DNA from: an uncultured Dorea sp.
GTDB taxonomy: Bacteria > Bacillota > Clostridia > Lachnospirales > Lachnospiraceae
Assembly (NCBI GenBank): GCA_947652615.1
Contig: CANTDX010000028.1
Coordinates: forward strand, 1-41,877
DNA: 41,877 nucleotides
Reading direction: 5' to 3'
Below, in pieces: positions 7,642 to 15,980 of the stretch. The notes under the pieces are model-generated. The model was given only the letters and a program-made list of their open reading frames with translations, did not search any database and had not been told where the DNA came from. Numbering within the stretch: position 1 is the first letter of the stretch; every line of letters starts with the position of its first letter. The position numbers and the translations under genes are program-made.

Positions 7642-9015
7642 TTATCTGAGCTTCCTCACCAGTTCGCCTACGCCCTTTTCGGCTACGATCCGGCCGTCCC
7701 TGGCGATCACATTGCCGCGGACAAGCGTCGCGACCGGTAGCCCCTTGCCCTTAAGTCCTACGAACGCGGAGATCTTGTTCACATACAAGAGAGAATCTTC
7801 CGTGATCTCCCATTCTTTTTCCGGGTCGACGATCAGAAGATCTGCGTCGAATCCCGGCTTGATATCGCCCTTCTTGCCATAGATGCCGAACGCCTTCGCC
7901 GGAAGTACAGACATGGCGCCTGCAAGCACCGTCGGGCATATGCCGCGCTTTACTACGCCTTCACTGAACGCCGCCTGGAACCCGCTCTGGATACCGGAAC
8001 AGCCTCCCCACACATCGAACACCGTCTCGATCTTATTGCCAAGGATCTCATTGTATTTCTCATCATAAGAGCACGGGGAATGATCCGAAGCGATTCCGCT
8101 GAATACGCCCGCCTTCACGTACTCCCACATCTCCTCTACCGCCTCCTTAGGCTGAAGGATCGGCGCACATTTGTATAACGGACCCTTCTCGATCACATCC
8201 TCATTGCTGAAGGTAAGATAATGGGTACAGGTCTCTGCGGTAATATCATATCCCTCATCTTGCGCCGCTTTGATCTTCTTCGCAACTGCCGGATGGGACA
8301 CATGGCAGATATGCGCCTTACAGCCCGTCGCTTTCGCGATCTCGATGATGGCGTCGGTGGCAACGATCTCGGCAACCACCGGGCGTGACTCAAGGAATGC
8401 CTTCCAGTCGTTGCGTCCGGCTTCCTTCATCCTCTTCTCCTGGTTCTTGATGATCGCATAGTCTTCACAGTGGAAGCCCGCGCGTCCGTCAAATTCCTTG
8501 ATGATATCCATAGCCTCCATGGCCTGGCCGTAGTTCAGCGACTCATAATCCGGGGAAACCGGTCCGATGAAGGACTTAAAAGACACACAGCCCTTAGCAT
8601 CCAATTCCTTCAGATCATTAAAATTATAGCTCGTAAGTCCGCCCCAGAAGCAGAAGTCAACATATGCATTGGGGGAGACCTTATTCTCTTTGAAATCAAA
8701 CGCCTCCGCATTGGTCATACACGGATCATTCTGAAGCGGCATATCGATCACGGTAGTATATCCGCCAAGGGCGGCTGCCGCCGTTCCGTGCTCGTAATCC
8801 TCGCGCCATTCAAATCCCGGATCATTCAGATGCGCATGCGTATCGATCGCTCCCGGGAATATATATTTTGCAGCAGCGTCGATCACTTCCTTCGCCTCTG
8901 GTTCCACACCTGCAGCCAACACCGCGGCGATCTTGCCGTCTTTGATCGCTACATTACCTTCCGTTACGGCATCTGCCGTAACGATCTTACCATTCTTGAT
9001 TAATACATCATACAT
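7642..9015 (-). CDS. allB: Allantoinase (AllB, copy 1)
   Basis: 457-residue cyclic amidohydrolase of the allantoinase/dihydropyrimidinase family. The di-metal site is visible: HAH at 60-62, the carbamylated-lysine candidate Lys147 in VSFKSFIGP, His182 in GFHCED, His238 in ICHVSHP and Asp311 in ASDHSP. TAETCTHYL is also present. It opens the hydantoin ring of allantoin to allantoate. A frame extends three codons upstream, but that GTG lies inside the AGGAGGTG ribosome site; the ATG 8 nt after AGGAGG is chosen. It lies between two NCS1 permease genes. A second, diverged allantoinase-like enzyme is encoded at 10410-11813, so this copy might act on another hydantoin. Confidence 0.92.
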   Translation of the reverse strand: MYDVLIKNGKIVTADAVTEGNVAIKDGKIAAVLAAGVEPEAKEVIDAAAKYIFPGAIDTHAHLNDPGFEWREDYEHGTAAAALGGYTTVIDMPLQNDPCMTNAEAFDFKENKVSPNAYVDFCFWGGLTSYNFNDLKELDAKGCVSFKSFIGPVSPDYESLNYGQAMEAMDIIKEFDGRAGFHCEDYAIIKNQEKRMKEAGRNDWKAFLESRPVVAEIVATDAIIEIAKATGCKAHICHVSHPAVAKKIKAAQDEGYDITAETCTHYLTFSNEDVIEKGPLYKCAPILQPKEAVEEMWEYVKAGVFSGIASDHSPCSYDEKYNEILGNKIETVFDVWGGCSGIQSGFQAAFSEGVVKRGICPTVLAGAMSVLPAKAFGIYGKKGDIKPGFDADLLIVDPEKEWEITEDSLLYVNKISAFVGLKGKGLPVATLVRGNVIARDGRIVAEKGVGELVRKLR

Positions 9016-9036
9016 GGACAACACCTCCTATTGTCT

Positions 9037-10392
9037 CTACTCTAACGTTGTACCTCTTCTGAAACGCTCGCAGGACGGCATCTTCTTCATCAGGAAGTAG
9101 AATACAAGCCCTGTCGGGATGGTCGCCGTAAAGAATGACACATTGACATTGATCAGACCGATCACGGCTCCCACAGCGATCGCGATGATCGCCGCCCAGT
9201 TAATACCTGCATGGTTACCATTGTCATTATACAGATCGTTCAATACCTCTTCTGTTACATTTCTCTTATGGAGAATGAAGAAGTCTGTGATCAATACCGC
9301 GAAGATCGGTGCGAAGAACGCGGAATAGATCTTAACGAATAAGTCAAGCCCTGCCGCCGAGCTGTCGTTGGTCAGGATCCACGGACAGGTAGCTACCGCA
9401 AGGATACCAACGATGATAACGGCCGTCCTGTGCTTGATCTTGAATACATCCATGAACGCATATGCCGGCGGGATTACATTACTTGCAAGGTTGGTGGACA
9501 ACTGTGCAAAGATAATGAAGCCAAGCGTTACCAGAAGGACGATCTTATTATCTACCATCTGGGCAAATGCATTGATGGGGTTGGCGATGCCTGTCGCCGT
9601 GGAAGCCATGGCGCCGATCAGGCCAAGCAATACCGTTGCCGGAACCATCGCGCAGAAGTAAGATGCTCCGCGGGCTACGGAAGAATATCCTGCCTTCACC
9701 TCACGGGAATAGTCACCTGCGTTCAGCATAACCGTCGTGCTGTTGCCGAAGAATGCGATCACCGCGCCGATGAACGGCATCCCCCATGTCCCGCCGTGGC
9801 TCATCAGCTTATCACCGATCACGTCGCCGTACTGGGAGATACAGATATACAGCAGATAGATCATAGCGATGGAGATCACAACACCGCCGATATTCCCTAC
9901 CCATTTCGCTCCCTGGAAGCCCTTGATGGACAGGAGGATCTGGATCAGCTGGAACGCGATGAAGAATACCCAGATATTGTCAAACCCAAAGAACACGATA
10001 GAAATATTGTTAAGCGCGGCCCCTCCAAGCCAGGTCTGGAAACCATACCATACGATCGCAGGAAGTCCTCGGATCAATACCGGAATAGAGCTTCCCTTCG
10101 TACCAAACGCACTCTTTAGCTGTATCGCGTAAGGAGCGCCCGTCTTATAACTGAACTGGTCATTGGCCGCAATGCCGATGATCAGGATCAGAGATCCGAT
10201 AAATACTGCCAAGAACAACTGTACCAGGTTCAATCCCTTCTCAAGCTGTGCGCTTCCCATGGTCAGAGTTCCGATGGATATACATCCGCCAAGCCAGAGC
10301 ATGGTGTTAGAACCCCAGCTCATGATACGGTCCTTCGATTTGATCGGCGCTAATGAACTCGCTTCTTTTTTCTCGTTATTTACGTCACCCAT
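9037..10392 (-). CDS. NCS1-family permease, probable allantoin/hydantoin transporter (copy 2)
   Basis: 451 residues, polytopic, of the same NCS1 family as copy 1. Shared elements are KDRIMSWGSNTMLWLGGCISIGT near the N-terminus, RGLPAIVWYGFQTWLGGAALN, LNAGDYSREV and a C-terminal MKKMPS segment. It would import allantoin or a related ureide. The ATG lies 7 nt after AAAGGAG. It is located 17 nt after the allB2 stop and 21 nt before allB1 in the same operon. The permease-allantoinase pair is repeated twice in tandem here, which suggests an old duplication followed by specialisation. Confidence 0.88.
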   Translation of the reverse strand: MGDVNNEKKEASSLAPIKSKDRIMSWGSNTMLWLGGCISIGTLTMGSAQLEKGLNLVQLFLAVFIGSLILIIGIAANDQFSYKTGAPYAIQLKSAFGTKGSSIPVLIRGLPAIVWYGFQTWLGGAALNNISIVFFGFDNIWVFFIAFQLIQILLSIKGFQGAKWVGNIGGVVISIAMIYLLYICISQYGDVIGDKLMSHGGTWGMPFIGAVIAFFGNSTTVMLNAGDYSREVKAGYSSVARGASYFCAMVPATVLLGLIGAMASTATGIANPINAFAQMVDNKIVLLVTLGFIIFAQLSTNLASNVIPPAYAFMDVFKIKHRTAVIIVGILAVATCPWILTNDSSAAGLDLFVKIYSAFFAPIFAVLITDFFILHKRNVTEEVLNDLYNDNGNHAGINWAAIIAIAVGAVIGLINVNVSFFTATIPTGLVFYFLMKKMPSCERFRRGTTLE

Positions 10393-10409
10393 AGTATTTC
10401 TCCTTTACT

Positions 10410-11813
10410 CTACTTAATCGGTGTGATATACTCGCCGTATCCTACCGCTTCTTCCTTATACATGCCGTCAGAAGCTACAACCCTGCCCCTTATGATCGTG
10501 CAGGTCGGAGCGCCCTTGCCTTCCTGTCCGTCGAAACAGGATACATGCCCCTTGGTCAGAAGCTTCGTCTGGTCAACCTTCCATACTTTGTCAGGATCCA
10601 CGATTACGATATCGCCGTCAAACCCAACCTCGAACGCGCCCTTGCGTCCGTACAGCCCGAAGATCTTAGCCGGATTGTAATCCATTACCTTCGCGATCAG
10701 AGTCGGACTCAACCCCTTCTTATTCACGATCATATCGAACATCATCGGGAGGAAGAACTGAATCGCGTTAAGTCCGCCCCATGCATGCCAGATATCCTTG
10801 GTCGCATTATCCTTCTCCTCGTCTGCAGCCGGAGAATGATCGCTTCCCACGCATGACAAGGTCCCGTCAAGCACATAGTCCCACAGCTTCTCCATATCCT
10901 CCGCCCTGCGCATCGGAGGCGTACACTTCGCCGGAGCGCCTTTCTCGAACACGAAGTCCTCTGTAAATCCAAGATAATGCGGGCATGTCTCCGCCGTGAT
11001 CGGCAGACCCTCATGGATAGCGTCCTTCACTACCTGAGCCACCATCGGATGGCTTACATGGCAGATGTGTACGCGTCCGCCCGTTGCCCTTGCCATATCG
11101 ATGACATTCTTCGTTGCAACATACTCGGTCCATACGTCATGGGAATCCAGGAAATCCCGGATCTTCTGCTCGTTGGTCTGACCTTCTTTTGCCTTCGCTT
11201 CCTTCTCTCTCTCCAATACCTGGCCGAACTCTTCACAGTGGAATCCGCACAGAGCGCCGTATGGCTTCAAGATCTCTAACGCCTTACGGACATTACCCAT
11301 GTTCACAGTCGGGAACAGGTTGCCGTTGGGACAGGTGAATCCCTTGAACGCCGCAACGCCGCAGTTGTGCAGATCAACAAGGTCATTCATATTGTTCTTA
11401 ACAGAATCCGGCTTATCGTCATAATCGCCTACAAGTCCGCCCCACAGTGCATAATCGATTACGGAATGCTTGCTGATCCTTCCCATCTTAAGGTCAAAGA
11501 TTTCTTTATTCATCAGAGAGGGATCGTTGTTGAGCGGCATATCGATCAATGTCGTACACCCTGCAACCGCCGCTGCGCGGGAACCCGTCTCAAAATCTTC
11601 CCTGTACTCGAACCCCGGCTCATTCAGATGCGCATGACAGTCGATGATACCCGGGAATACATAATTCCCCTCCGCATCGATCGTCTCCTTCGCCTCTGCC
11701 GGCGTTCCCGCTGCCAGAAACGCAGCATACTTACCATCCTGGATCGCAATATCCGCCTCATAGATACGGTCCGGAGTCACAAGTCTGCCGTTTCGAATCA
11801 CTAAATCATACAT
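10410..11813 (-). CDS. allB: Allantoinase-family cyclic amidohydrolase (copy 2)
   Basis: 467-residue amidohydrolase related to copy 1 but clearly diverged. Metal ligands are retained: HAHLNEPG at 60-67, Lys157 in AAFKGFTCP, His192 in GFHCEE, a later His in ICHVSHP and an Asp in GSDHSP. It carries TAETCPHYL and CTPPMR, the more usual allantoinase wording (copy 1 has CAPILQP), so this may be the main allantoinase and copy 1 the variant. Reaction: allantoin plus water to allantoate, or ring opening of a related hydantoin. It is first in a four-gene operon. Its ATG lies 6 nt after AGGAGG, with a predicted promoter and candidate operator just upstream. Confidence 0.92.
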   Translation of the reverse strand: MYDLVIRNGRLVTPDRIYEADIAIQDGKYAAFLAAGTPAEAKETIDAEGNYVFPGIIDCHAHLNEPGFEYREDFETGSRAAAVAGCTTLIDMPLNNDPSLMNKEIFDLKMGRISKHSVIDYALWGGLVGDYDDKPDSVKNNMNDLVDLHNCGVAAFKGFTCPNGNLFPTVNMGNVRKALEILKPYGALCGFHCEEFGQVLEREKEAKAKEGQTNEQKIRDFLDSHDVWTEYVATKNVIDMARATGGRVHICHVSHPMVAQVVKDAIHEGLPITAETCPHYLGFTEDFVFEKGAPAKCTPPMRRAEDMEKLWDYVLDGTLSCVGSDHSPAADEEKDNATKDIWHAWGGLNAIQFFLPMMFDMIVNKKGLSPTLIAKVMDYNPAKIFGLYGRKGAFEVGFDGDIVIVDPDKVWKVDQTKLLTKGHVSCFDGQEGKGAPTCTIIRGRVVASDGMYKEEAVGYGEYITPIK

Positions 11814-11838
11814 AACATACCTCCTAATAATAAATTTT

Positions 11839-11852
11839 ACCGGTCAACCACA
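11839..11852. promoter_or_regulatory. Candidate operator, site 2
   Basis: On the minus strand this reads TGTGGTTGACCGGT, matching site 1 (5039-5052) at 12 of 14 positions. It lies 11 nt downstream of the predicted -10 of the allB2 operon, compared with 12 nt at site 1. The matching geometry at the two catabolic promoters supports a shared regulator. Confidence 0.5.
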
Positions 11853-11863
11853 TTTTAACTACC

Positions 11864-11893
11864 TGTATACTATTTTAATCCAAAAAGAGACAA
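11864..11893 (-). promoter_or_regulatory. Predicted promoter of the allB2-NCS1-allB1-NCS1 operon
   Basis: Minus strand: -35 TTGTCT (11893-11888), 18-nt spacer, -10 TATACA (11869-11864). The -35 is poor and the spacer one base long, as expected for a regulated promoter. Confidence 0.4.
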
Positions 11894-12022
11894 ATCACAA
11901 TAGCACAAAACATAGAATATTCTTCCTTATTTTTGTGCACTTTTTACAAATATTTCCATTATAAACGTTAATTTATTATCATTATGCACTAAAATTTAAA
12001 ACCAGATTTTAATCAACTGCCA

Positions 12023-12051
12023 TTGTATTTTTCTGCATTCTCTGATACCAT
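12023..12051 (+). promoter_or_regulatory. Predicted promoter of the DUF2877 (allH) gene
   Basis: -35 TTGTAT (12023-12028), 17-nt spacer, -10 TACCAT (12046-12051) with TG one base upstream. About 40 nt lie between the -10 and the ATG at 12093. The match is moderate. Confidence 0.35.
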
Positions 12052-12092
12052 ATATTAAAACGAAATAAAACATAAAAAAGGAGTGCCCGCCC

Positions 12093-12953
12093 ATGAAATA
12101 TCAGATCACACAGCTATCCTGCTATACCGAACAGATCCTCAGGAACCTTATATCCGGAACCGTCCATTCCGTATACCGCCGGACCATCAATCTGACAGAC
12201 GGGAAGCAGATCCTGTCCTTACAGGCAGATCATTCTCCCCTCTCCCCAATCAGCCTGATCCTTACTCTCACAGCCGAAGAGATGGGCGGACTTGGCATCG
12301 CGCCCGGCGACGCTGTACTATTTAAAGAAGGCAGTCTTGAACTTCGGGGCGAAGCCTCTTATCATTTCACCTATACAGATGCCAGGCGGTATGACCTTAA
12401 GCTGCAGACGCCTCTTGATTCCCGCTCCCGCGCGCTTCTTGTCTCCGGCATCAGGAACGCATTAGCCTTGACCGGCACCAACGGGTTCGCCCTGTTATTC
12501 GGCAGAGCGGACGCTTCAGAAGACGGCCTGTCTCTGATGCTCCTTGCGGCCAAAAAGCATATCCACCTCACAGATGAACTGTGCCGCCTTGGGGATTATC
12601 CAGAAGCCGCCGTCCGGCTCTCCCGTCTTCTCGGCCTTGGCATCGGCCTCACTCCCAGCGGGGATGATTTCCTGTGCGGCGTGCTGGCCGGTCTTCATAT
12701 GGCCGGGAATGACAGCCACCCCTTCACACAGCGGCTCAGATCAGAACTGGCAAACCGGCTGTCCGACACCATCGACATCAGCGCCGCTTTCTTATCCTGC
12801 GCCTTAGATCAGCAGTTTAGTCTGGCAGTCAACCACCTCTGCCGGCTTCCAACCGCCGAGGAGATCCTCGCCTCCTTCGAGGAGATCGGCCATTCCTCCG
12901 GCACCGACACCCTCTGCGGCATTCTCTGGAGTCTTACACATTTCCAAAAATAG
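12093..12953 (+). CDS. allH: DUF2877 protein (YlbF/AllH), third oxamate carbamoyltransferase component
   Basis: 286-residue soluble protein with the DUF2877 signature GLGIGLTPSGDDFLCGVLAGL in its second half, comparable in length to E. coli YlbF. In E. coli ylbF lies next to fdrA and ylbE, and the three products (AllF, AllG, AllH) are connected with oxalurate phosphorolysis. Here it is on the opposite strand, transcribed alone, about 9 kb from the fused fdrA-ylbE gene. The ribosome site AAAGGAG precedes the ATG. A short hairpin (12960-12980) separates it from the convergent etf operon. Family assignment is firm; the exact biochemical role of this subunit is not deducible from the sequence. 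Confidence 0.88.
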   Translation: MKYQITQLSCYTEQILRNLISGTVHSVYRRTINLTDGKQILSLQADHSPLSPISLILTLTAEEMGGLGIAPGDAVLFKEGSLELRGEASYHFTYTDARRYDLKLQTPLDSRSRALLVSGIRNALALTGTNGFALLFGRADASEDGLSLMLLAAKKHIHLTDELCRLGDYPEAAVRLSRLLGLGIGLTPSGDDFLCGVLAGLHMAGNDSHPFTQRLRSELANRLSDTIDISAAFLSCALDQQFSLAVNHLCRLPTAEEILASFEEIGHSSGTDTLCGILWSLTHFQK

Positions 12954-12959
12954 CGAGAA

Positions 12960-12980
12960 GGGGAATCCCGACAATTCCCC
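12960..12980. terminator. Hairpin between allH and etfA (convergent)
   Basis: Arms GGGGAAT (12960-12966) and ATTCCCC (12974-12980) with a 7-nt loop, between two convergent stop codons. No strong T-tract follows on either strand, so termination efficiency is uncertain. Confidence 0.45.
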
Positions 12981-13004
12981 CTCCGCACATCAAAACACAA
13001 CCCC

Positions 13005-13988
13005 TTAGATCGCCAGATAATTCTCCAGGATATCCTTAAGGTCAGCCGTGATTCCGTAATCGGCAACGCCGAAGATCGCCGCATCCTCATCCGTGTTCAC
13101 CGCCACGAATAACTTCGTATCTTTGATACCTTCCGTATGCTGGATCGCACCGGATACGCCGAAGGATATACAGATCTTCGGACGGATCGTAAGCCCGGTC
13201 TGGCCAATCTGATGATTGAACGGAATCATCTCAGAATCTACCATCGGCCTTGTTCCTCCGATAGCTCCGCCGACCTTGTCGGCGAATTTCTCAAGCAATG
13301 CAAAGTTATCATCCTCAAGAACACCCCTTCCGCCGACTACTACGACCTCTGCTCCAAGGATGCTTCCCGTCTCATTCTCCGCCTCTGCTTCCCCGATCAC
13401 TTCGATTTTAGAATCACCAACCTTGATGTCCTCAAAATATTCAATCTTTGCCTGGCCGCCTGCCGCTTCTTCCTGCGGAACATACACACCCGGCCTTACG
13501 GTCATCATCTGTGGATAATATCCATCTCTGGTAATGATGGTCACGAATACATTTTCACCAAAGGACGGCTTATTCTGCTTAATGTAATAAGAACCGTCTT
13601 CCTTCGTTCCTACCAGGACTTCTGTACAGTCTGCCGTCAGCCCGCATCCAAGCTTCATTGCCACCCTGGAGAAGATGGAACGCCCCTCGGGAGTTGCCGG
13701 AATCAGAACGCTTGAAGGGCCGATCTTCTTAAGCATCTCTGAGATCGCCTCGCTTACGGCATCGTCCTGCTGAGAACAGTCACGCCCCGCCTTAACGGCG
13801 TAGATCTCCTCCACACCAAGCCTGTCAAGCTCTGCCGCGATACCGTCCGGATCTTCTGCCAACACGATCGCCTGAACCTTCTCACCGGTCGTCTTCTGTA
13901 TCTCCTTTGCCGCTGAAACCAGTTCTGCAGCTACCGGCTCTAATTTACCCTTATAACTTTCTGCATAAACACAAATTCCATTAGCCAT
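13005..13988 (-). CDS. etfA: Electron transfer flavoprotein alpha subunit
   Basis: 327 residues. The N-terminal half has the EtfA alpha/beta fold (MANGICVYAESYKGK, with RSIFSRVAMKLGCGLTADC in the middle). The C-terminal FAD-binding domain is intact: GGRGVLEDDNFALLEKFADKVGGAIGGTRP, HQIGQTGLTIRPK, FGVSGAIQH, AVNTDEDAAIF and DYGITADL. It pairs with EtfB to carry electrons between flavoprotein dehydrogenases and an acceptor. The ATG at 13988 sits 4 nt after the etfB stop; an in-frame upstream ATG inside etfB was not used. It is last in the operon allC, DAO-family flavoprotein, etfB, etfA. Presence of a dedicated ETF in an allantoin island is unusual. Confidence 0.94.
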   Translation of the reverse strand: MANGICVYAESYKGKLEPVAAELVSAAKEIQKTTGEKVQAIVLAEDPDGIAAELDRLGVEEIYAVKAGRDCSQQDDAVSEAISEMLKKIGPSSVLIPATPEGRSIFSRVAMKLGCGLTADCTEVLVGTKEDGSYYIKQNKPSFGENVFVTIITRDGYYPQMMTVRPGVYVPQEEAAGGQAKIEYFEDIKVGDSKIEVIGEAEAENETGSILGAEVVVVGGRGVLEDDNFALLEKFADKVGGAIGGTRPMVDSEMIPFNHQIGQTGLTIRPKICISFGVSGAIQHTEGIKDTKLFVAVNTDEDAAIFGVADYGITADLKDILENYLAI

Positions 13989-13992
13989 AGGT

Positions 13993-14784
13993 CTACTTTC
14001 CTTTCTCCTCTTCAATCAGGTCATATAACTTCTTCGCAAGCTCCGCAGCTGTTCCTTCGAGCATAGCCGCCCTTCTTCCCGCCTTTGGTGAGAAGGAATC
14101 TACAACTGCTGTAGGTGAACCTGCGATACCAACCTCGTCAAGCGGAAGGCCGAGATCTGCATTGGTGTAAGTCACAAGCGGCTTCGACTTTGCCGCACGT
14201 TTGGTGCGAAGCGTAGCAAGACGCGGCTCATTGCAGCCAAAGTTAAATGATATCATAGCAGGAAGCGCACACCGGATACTCAGCTTCTTGTCATGGAACT
14301 TCTTTACCGCCACAATCCGATCCGCCTTGTCCGTATCATACTTGATCCCCTGTGCCTCCACCACATGCGGGATATCAAGACACTCTGCCACCATAGCGCC
14401 TACCTGTCCGGTCGCACCGTCTGCCGACAGCGCCCCTCCCAGGATCAGATCGAACTGGCCGTATTTCCTGATTGCAGCCGCCAGTACCTTCGCGGTCGCA
14501 ACCGTATCTCCTCCTGCCACAGCCCTGTCCGTTACCAGACAGGATTCATCGCATCCAAGCGCCATCGCATCTCTTAAAGCCTTCTCTGCGTCCGGCGGTC
14601 CCATGGTAAATACCACAACCTTTCCGCCGGTCTGCTCCTTAAGAAGCATAGCCTCCTCGATGGCGTTTAAGTCCGCCGGATTTACCATACCTTCTGAACT
14701 TGCCCGCACAAGTGCGTGAGTCTCCGGATCCACGGATACGTCGTTGGAAACCGGAACCTGTTTAATAAGAACTGCTATATTCAT
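13993..14784 (-). CDS. etfB: Electron transfer flavoprotein beta subunit
   Basis: 263 residues with the standard EtfB pattern: MNIAVLIKQVP at the start, NPADLNAIEEAMLLKE, VVVFTMGPPDAEKALRDAMALGCDE, an AGGDTVATAKVLAAAI nucleotide-site segment and LILGGALSADGATGQVGAMVAECL. Together with EtfA it forms a soluble heterodimer holding FAD (plus AMP or a second FAD). The ATG follows AGGAGG closely; the gene starts 9 nt after the stop of the FAD-dependent oxidoreductase and ends 4 nt before etfA, so the three are very probably co-translated and functionally joined. The partner dehydrogenase is most likely that neighbouring oxidoreductase. Whether the heterodimer bifurcates electrons cannot be settled by reading alone. 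Confidence 0.94.
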   Translation of the reverse strand: MNIAVLIKQVPVSNDVSVDPETHALVRASSEGMVNPADLNAIEEAMLLKEQTGGKVVVFTMGPPDAEKALRDAMALGCDESCLVTDRAVAGGDTVATAKVLAAAIRKYGQFDLILGGALSADGATGQVGAMVAECLDIPHVVEAQGIKYDTDKADRIVAVKKFHDKKLSIRCALPAMISFNFGCNEPRLATLRTKRAAKSKPLVTYTNADLGLPLDEVGIAGSPTAVVDSFSPKAGRRAAMLEGTAAELAKKLYDLIEEEKGK

Positions 14785-14793
14785 GATTTCCTC

Positions 14794-15954
14794 CTACAGA
14801 AGACGCTTAAATGCCCAGTTTTCCAGTAACGGTGTGCTCTCGCCGCGCATGATCAGCTTCGCCAGGTCACGGGTTGCCGCAGGCGCTTCGATCACGCCGT
14901 TTCCGCCGTAACCTGTGGACAGCATATAACCCTCAACCGGTGTTTCGCCCAGGATCGGCCAGAAATCCTTCGGCTCTGCACGGTAGGATAACCAAGAGGA
15001 TACCAGTCCGCTGTCTACGATTCCAGGAACCTTCGCCTCTAACTGGTCAAGCAGGAAGTCAATGAAGTAATCGTCCGTTCCGCCTGTTGCAGGTAATTTG
15101 TCCGGATCCCACTGCCCCGCATGCATCGGATTGCTAAGATCCATAGACAGGTGAGACTTACAGATAAAGATATTGTCTCCCGCACGCAGTCCGTAGAACT
15201 CTGGATACTTCAGCACCGGGAATATATAATCAAGCTTCTTTCCCGGAGGGCATAAGAAGAATGCTTCTGCCTTTGTGTGCCAGATCGGTACGTCAAGACC
15301 TACCATCTCGCCGGTGAATTTGCTCCATGGCCCTGTACAGTCGACAACCACGTCGAATTCATAGTCCTGTCCGTCGTCCGTCTTAAGTCCCTTGACCTTC
15401 TTGTCCTCTACGACAACCTCGGTCACCTTAACGCCGGTCTTAACAACGACGCCGTTCTTCTGAGCCTTCTTGGCATATGTATTAGAAATCATCGTTCCGT
15501 CAAAATATCCGTCGTCTGCGGTATAACCTGCGCCAAGGATATTATCAGTAGAAATGTCAGGCAGGATCTCTTTGATGCGGTCCTTATCTGTGATGTACTC
15601 GCCTGTGTAGCCTGCCGCCTTGGCAAGAGCGATACCGGTCTTGATCACCTTCTCAACTTCTTCATTGGTAGCCACAACCAGCGTACCGGTCTTGTCAAAT
15701 CCCGCGCTTCCCTTCTCTTCCGCTTCCATCTTCAGATAGGATTCGAATCCGTAGAGCCTGACGTCCCAATATCTGTTCTTGAGGGAATCGTCAAACAGAC
15801 ACACAGTACCTGCTGATTTCGCCGTGGAGGCTCCTCCGATCGTATCCTTCTCGAATACGACGACCTCTGCTTCTCCGTCATAGAGACTCAAATGATAAGC
15901 CAGCGCCGCCCCGGAGATACCTCCGCCGATGATACCAATTTTTTTCTTTGCCAT
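14794..15954 (-). CDS. FAD-dependent oxidoreductase of the DAO (sarcosine/dimethylglycine dehydrogenase-like) family
   Basis: 386-residue flavoprotein. The N-terminal Rossmann motif GIIGGGISGAALAYHLS and the acidic strand end VVVFEKD bind FAD. The middle has DCTGPWSKF. The C-terminal segment PILGETPVEGYMLSTGYGGNGVIEAPAATRDLAKLI is typical of DAO-family amine oxidases and dehydrogenases such as sarcosine or glycine oxidase. The ATG at 15954 follows AAGGAAGG by 8 nt; an ORF extending 11 codons further upstream overlaps the allC stop and is rejected. It lies 26 nt after allC and 9 nt before etfB, so it probably passes electrons to EtfAB instead of oxygen. The substrate is unknown; no step of the known allantoin pathway needs such an enzyme. 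Confidence 0.85.
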   Translation of the reverse strand: MAKKKIGIIGGGISGAALAYHLSLYDGEAEVVVFEKDTIGGASTAKSAGTVCLFDDSLKNRYWDVRLYGFESYLKMEAEEKGSAGFDKTGTLVVATNEEVEKVIKTGIALAKAAGYTGEYITDKDRIKEILPDISTDNILGAGYTADDGYFDGTMISNTYAKKAQKNGVVVKTGVKVTEVVVEDKKVKGLKTDDGQDYEFDVVVDCTGPWSKFTGEMVGLDVPIWHTKAEAFFLCPPGKKLDYIFPVLKYPEFYGLRAGDNIFICKSHLSMDLSNPMHAGQWDPDKLPATGGTDDYFIDFLLDQLEAKVPGIVDSGLVSSWLSYRAEPKDFWPILGETPVEGYMLSTGYGGNGVIEAPAATRDLAKLIMRGESTPLLENWAFKRLL

Positions 15955-15980
15955 AGTATTTACCTTCCTTCCTTTTATTT

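Noticed and set aside
9430..10119. A 229-codon plus-strand frame
   Set aside because: It is antisense to the second NCS1 permease; composition (many Arg, His, Asp) is that of a complementary-strand shadow.
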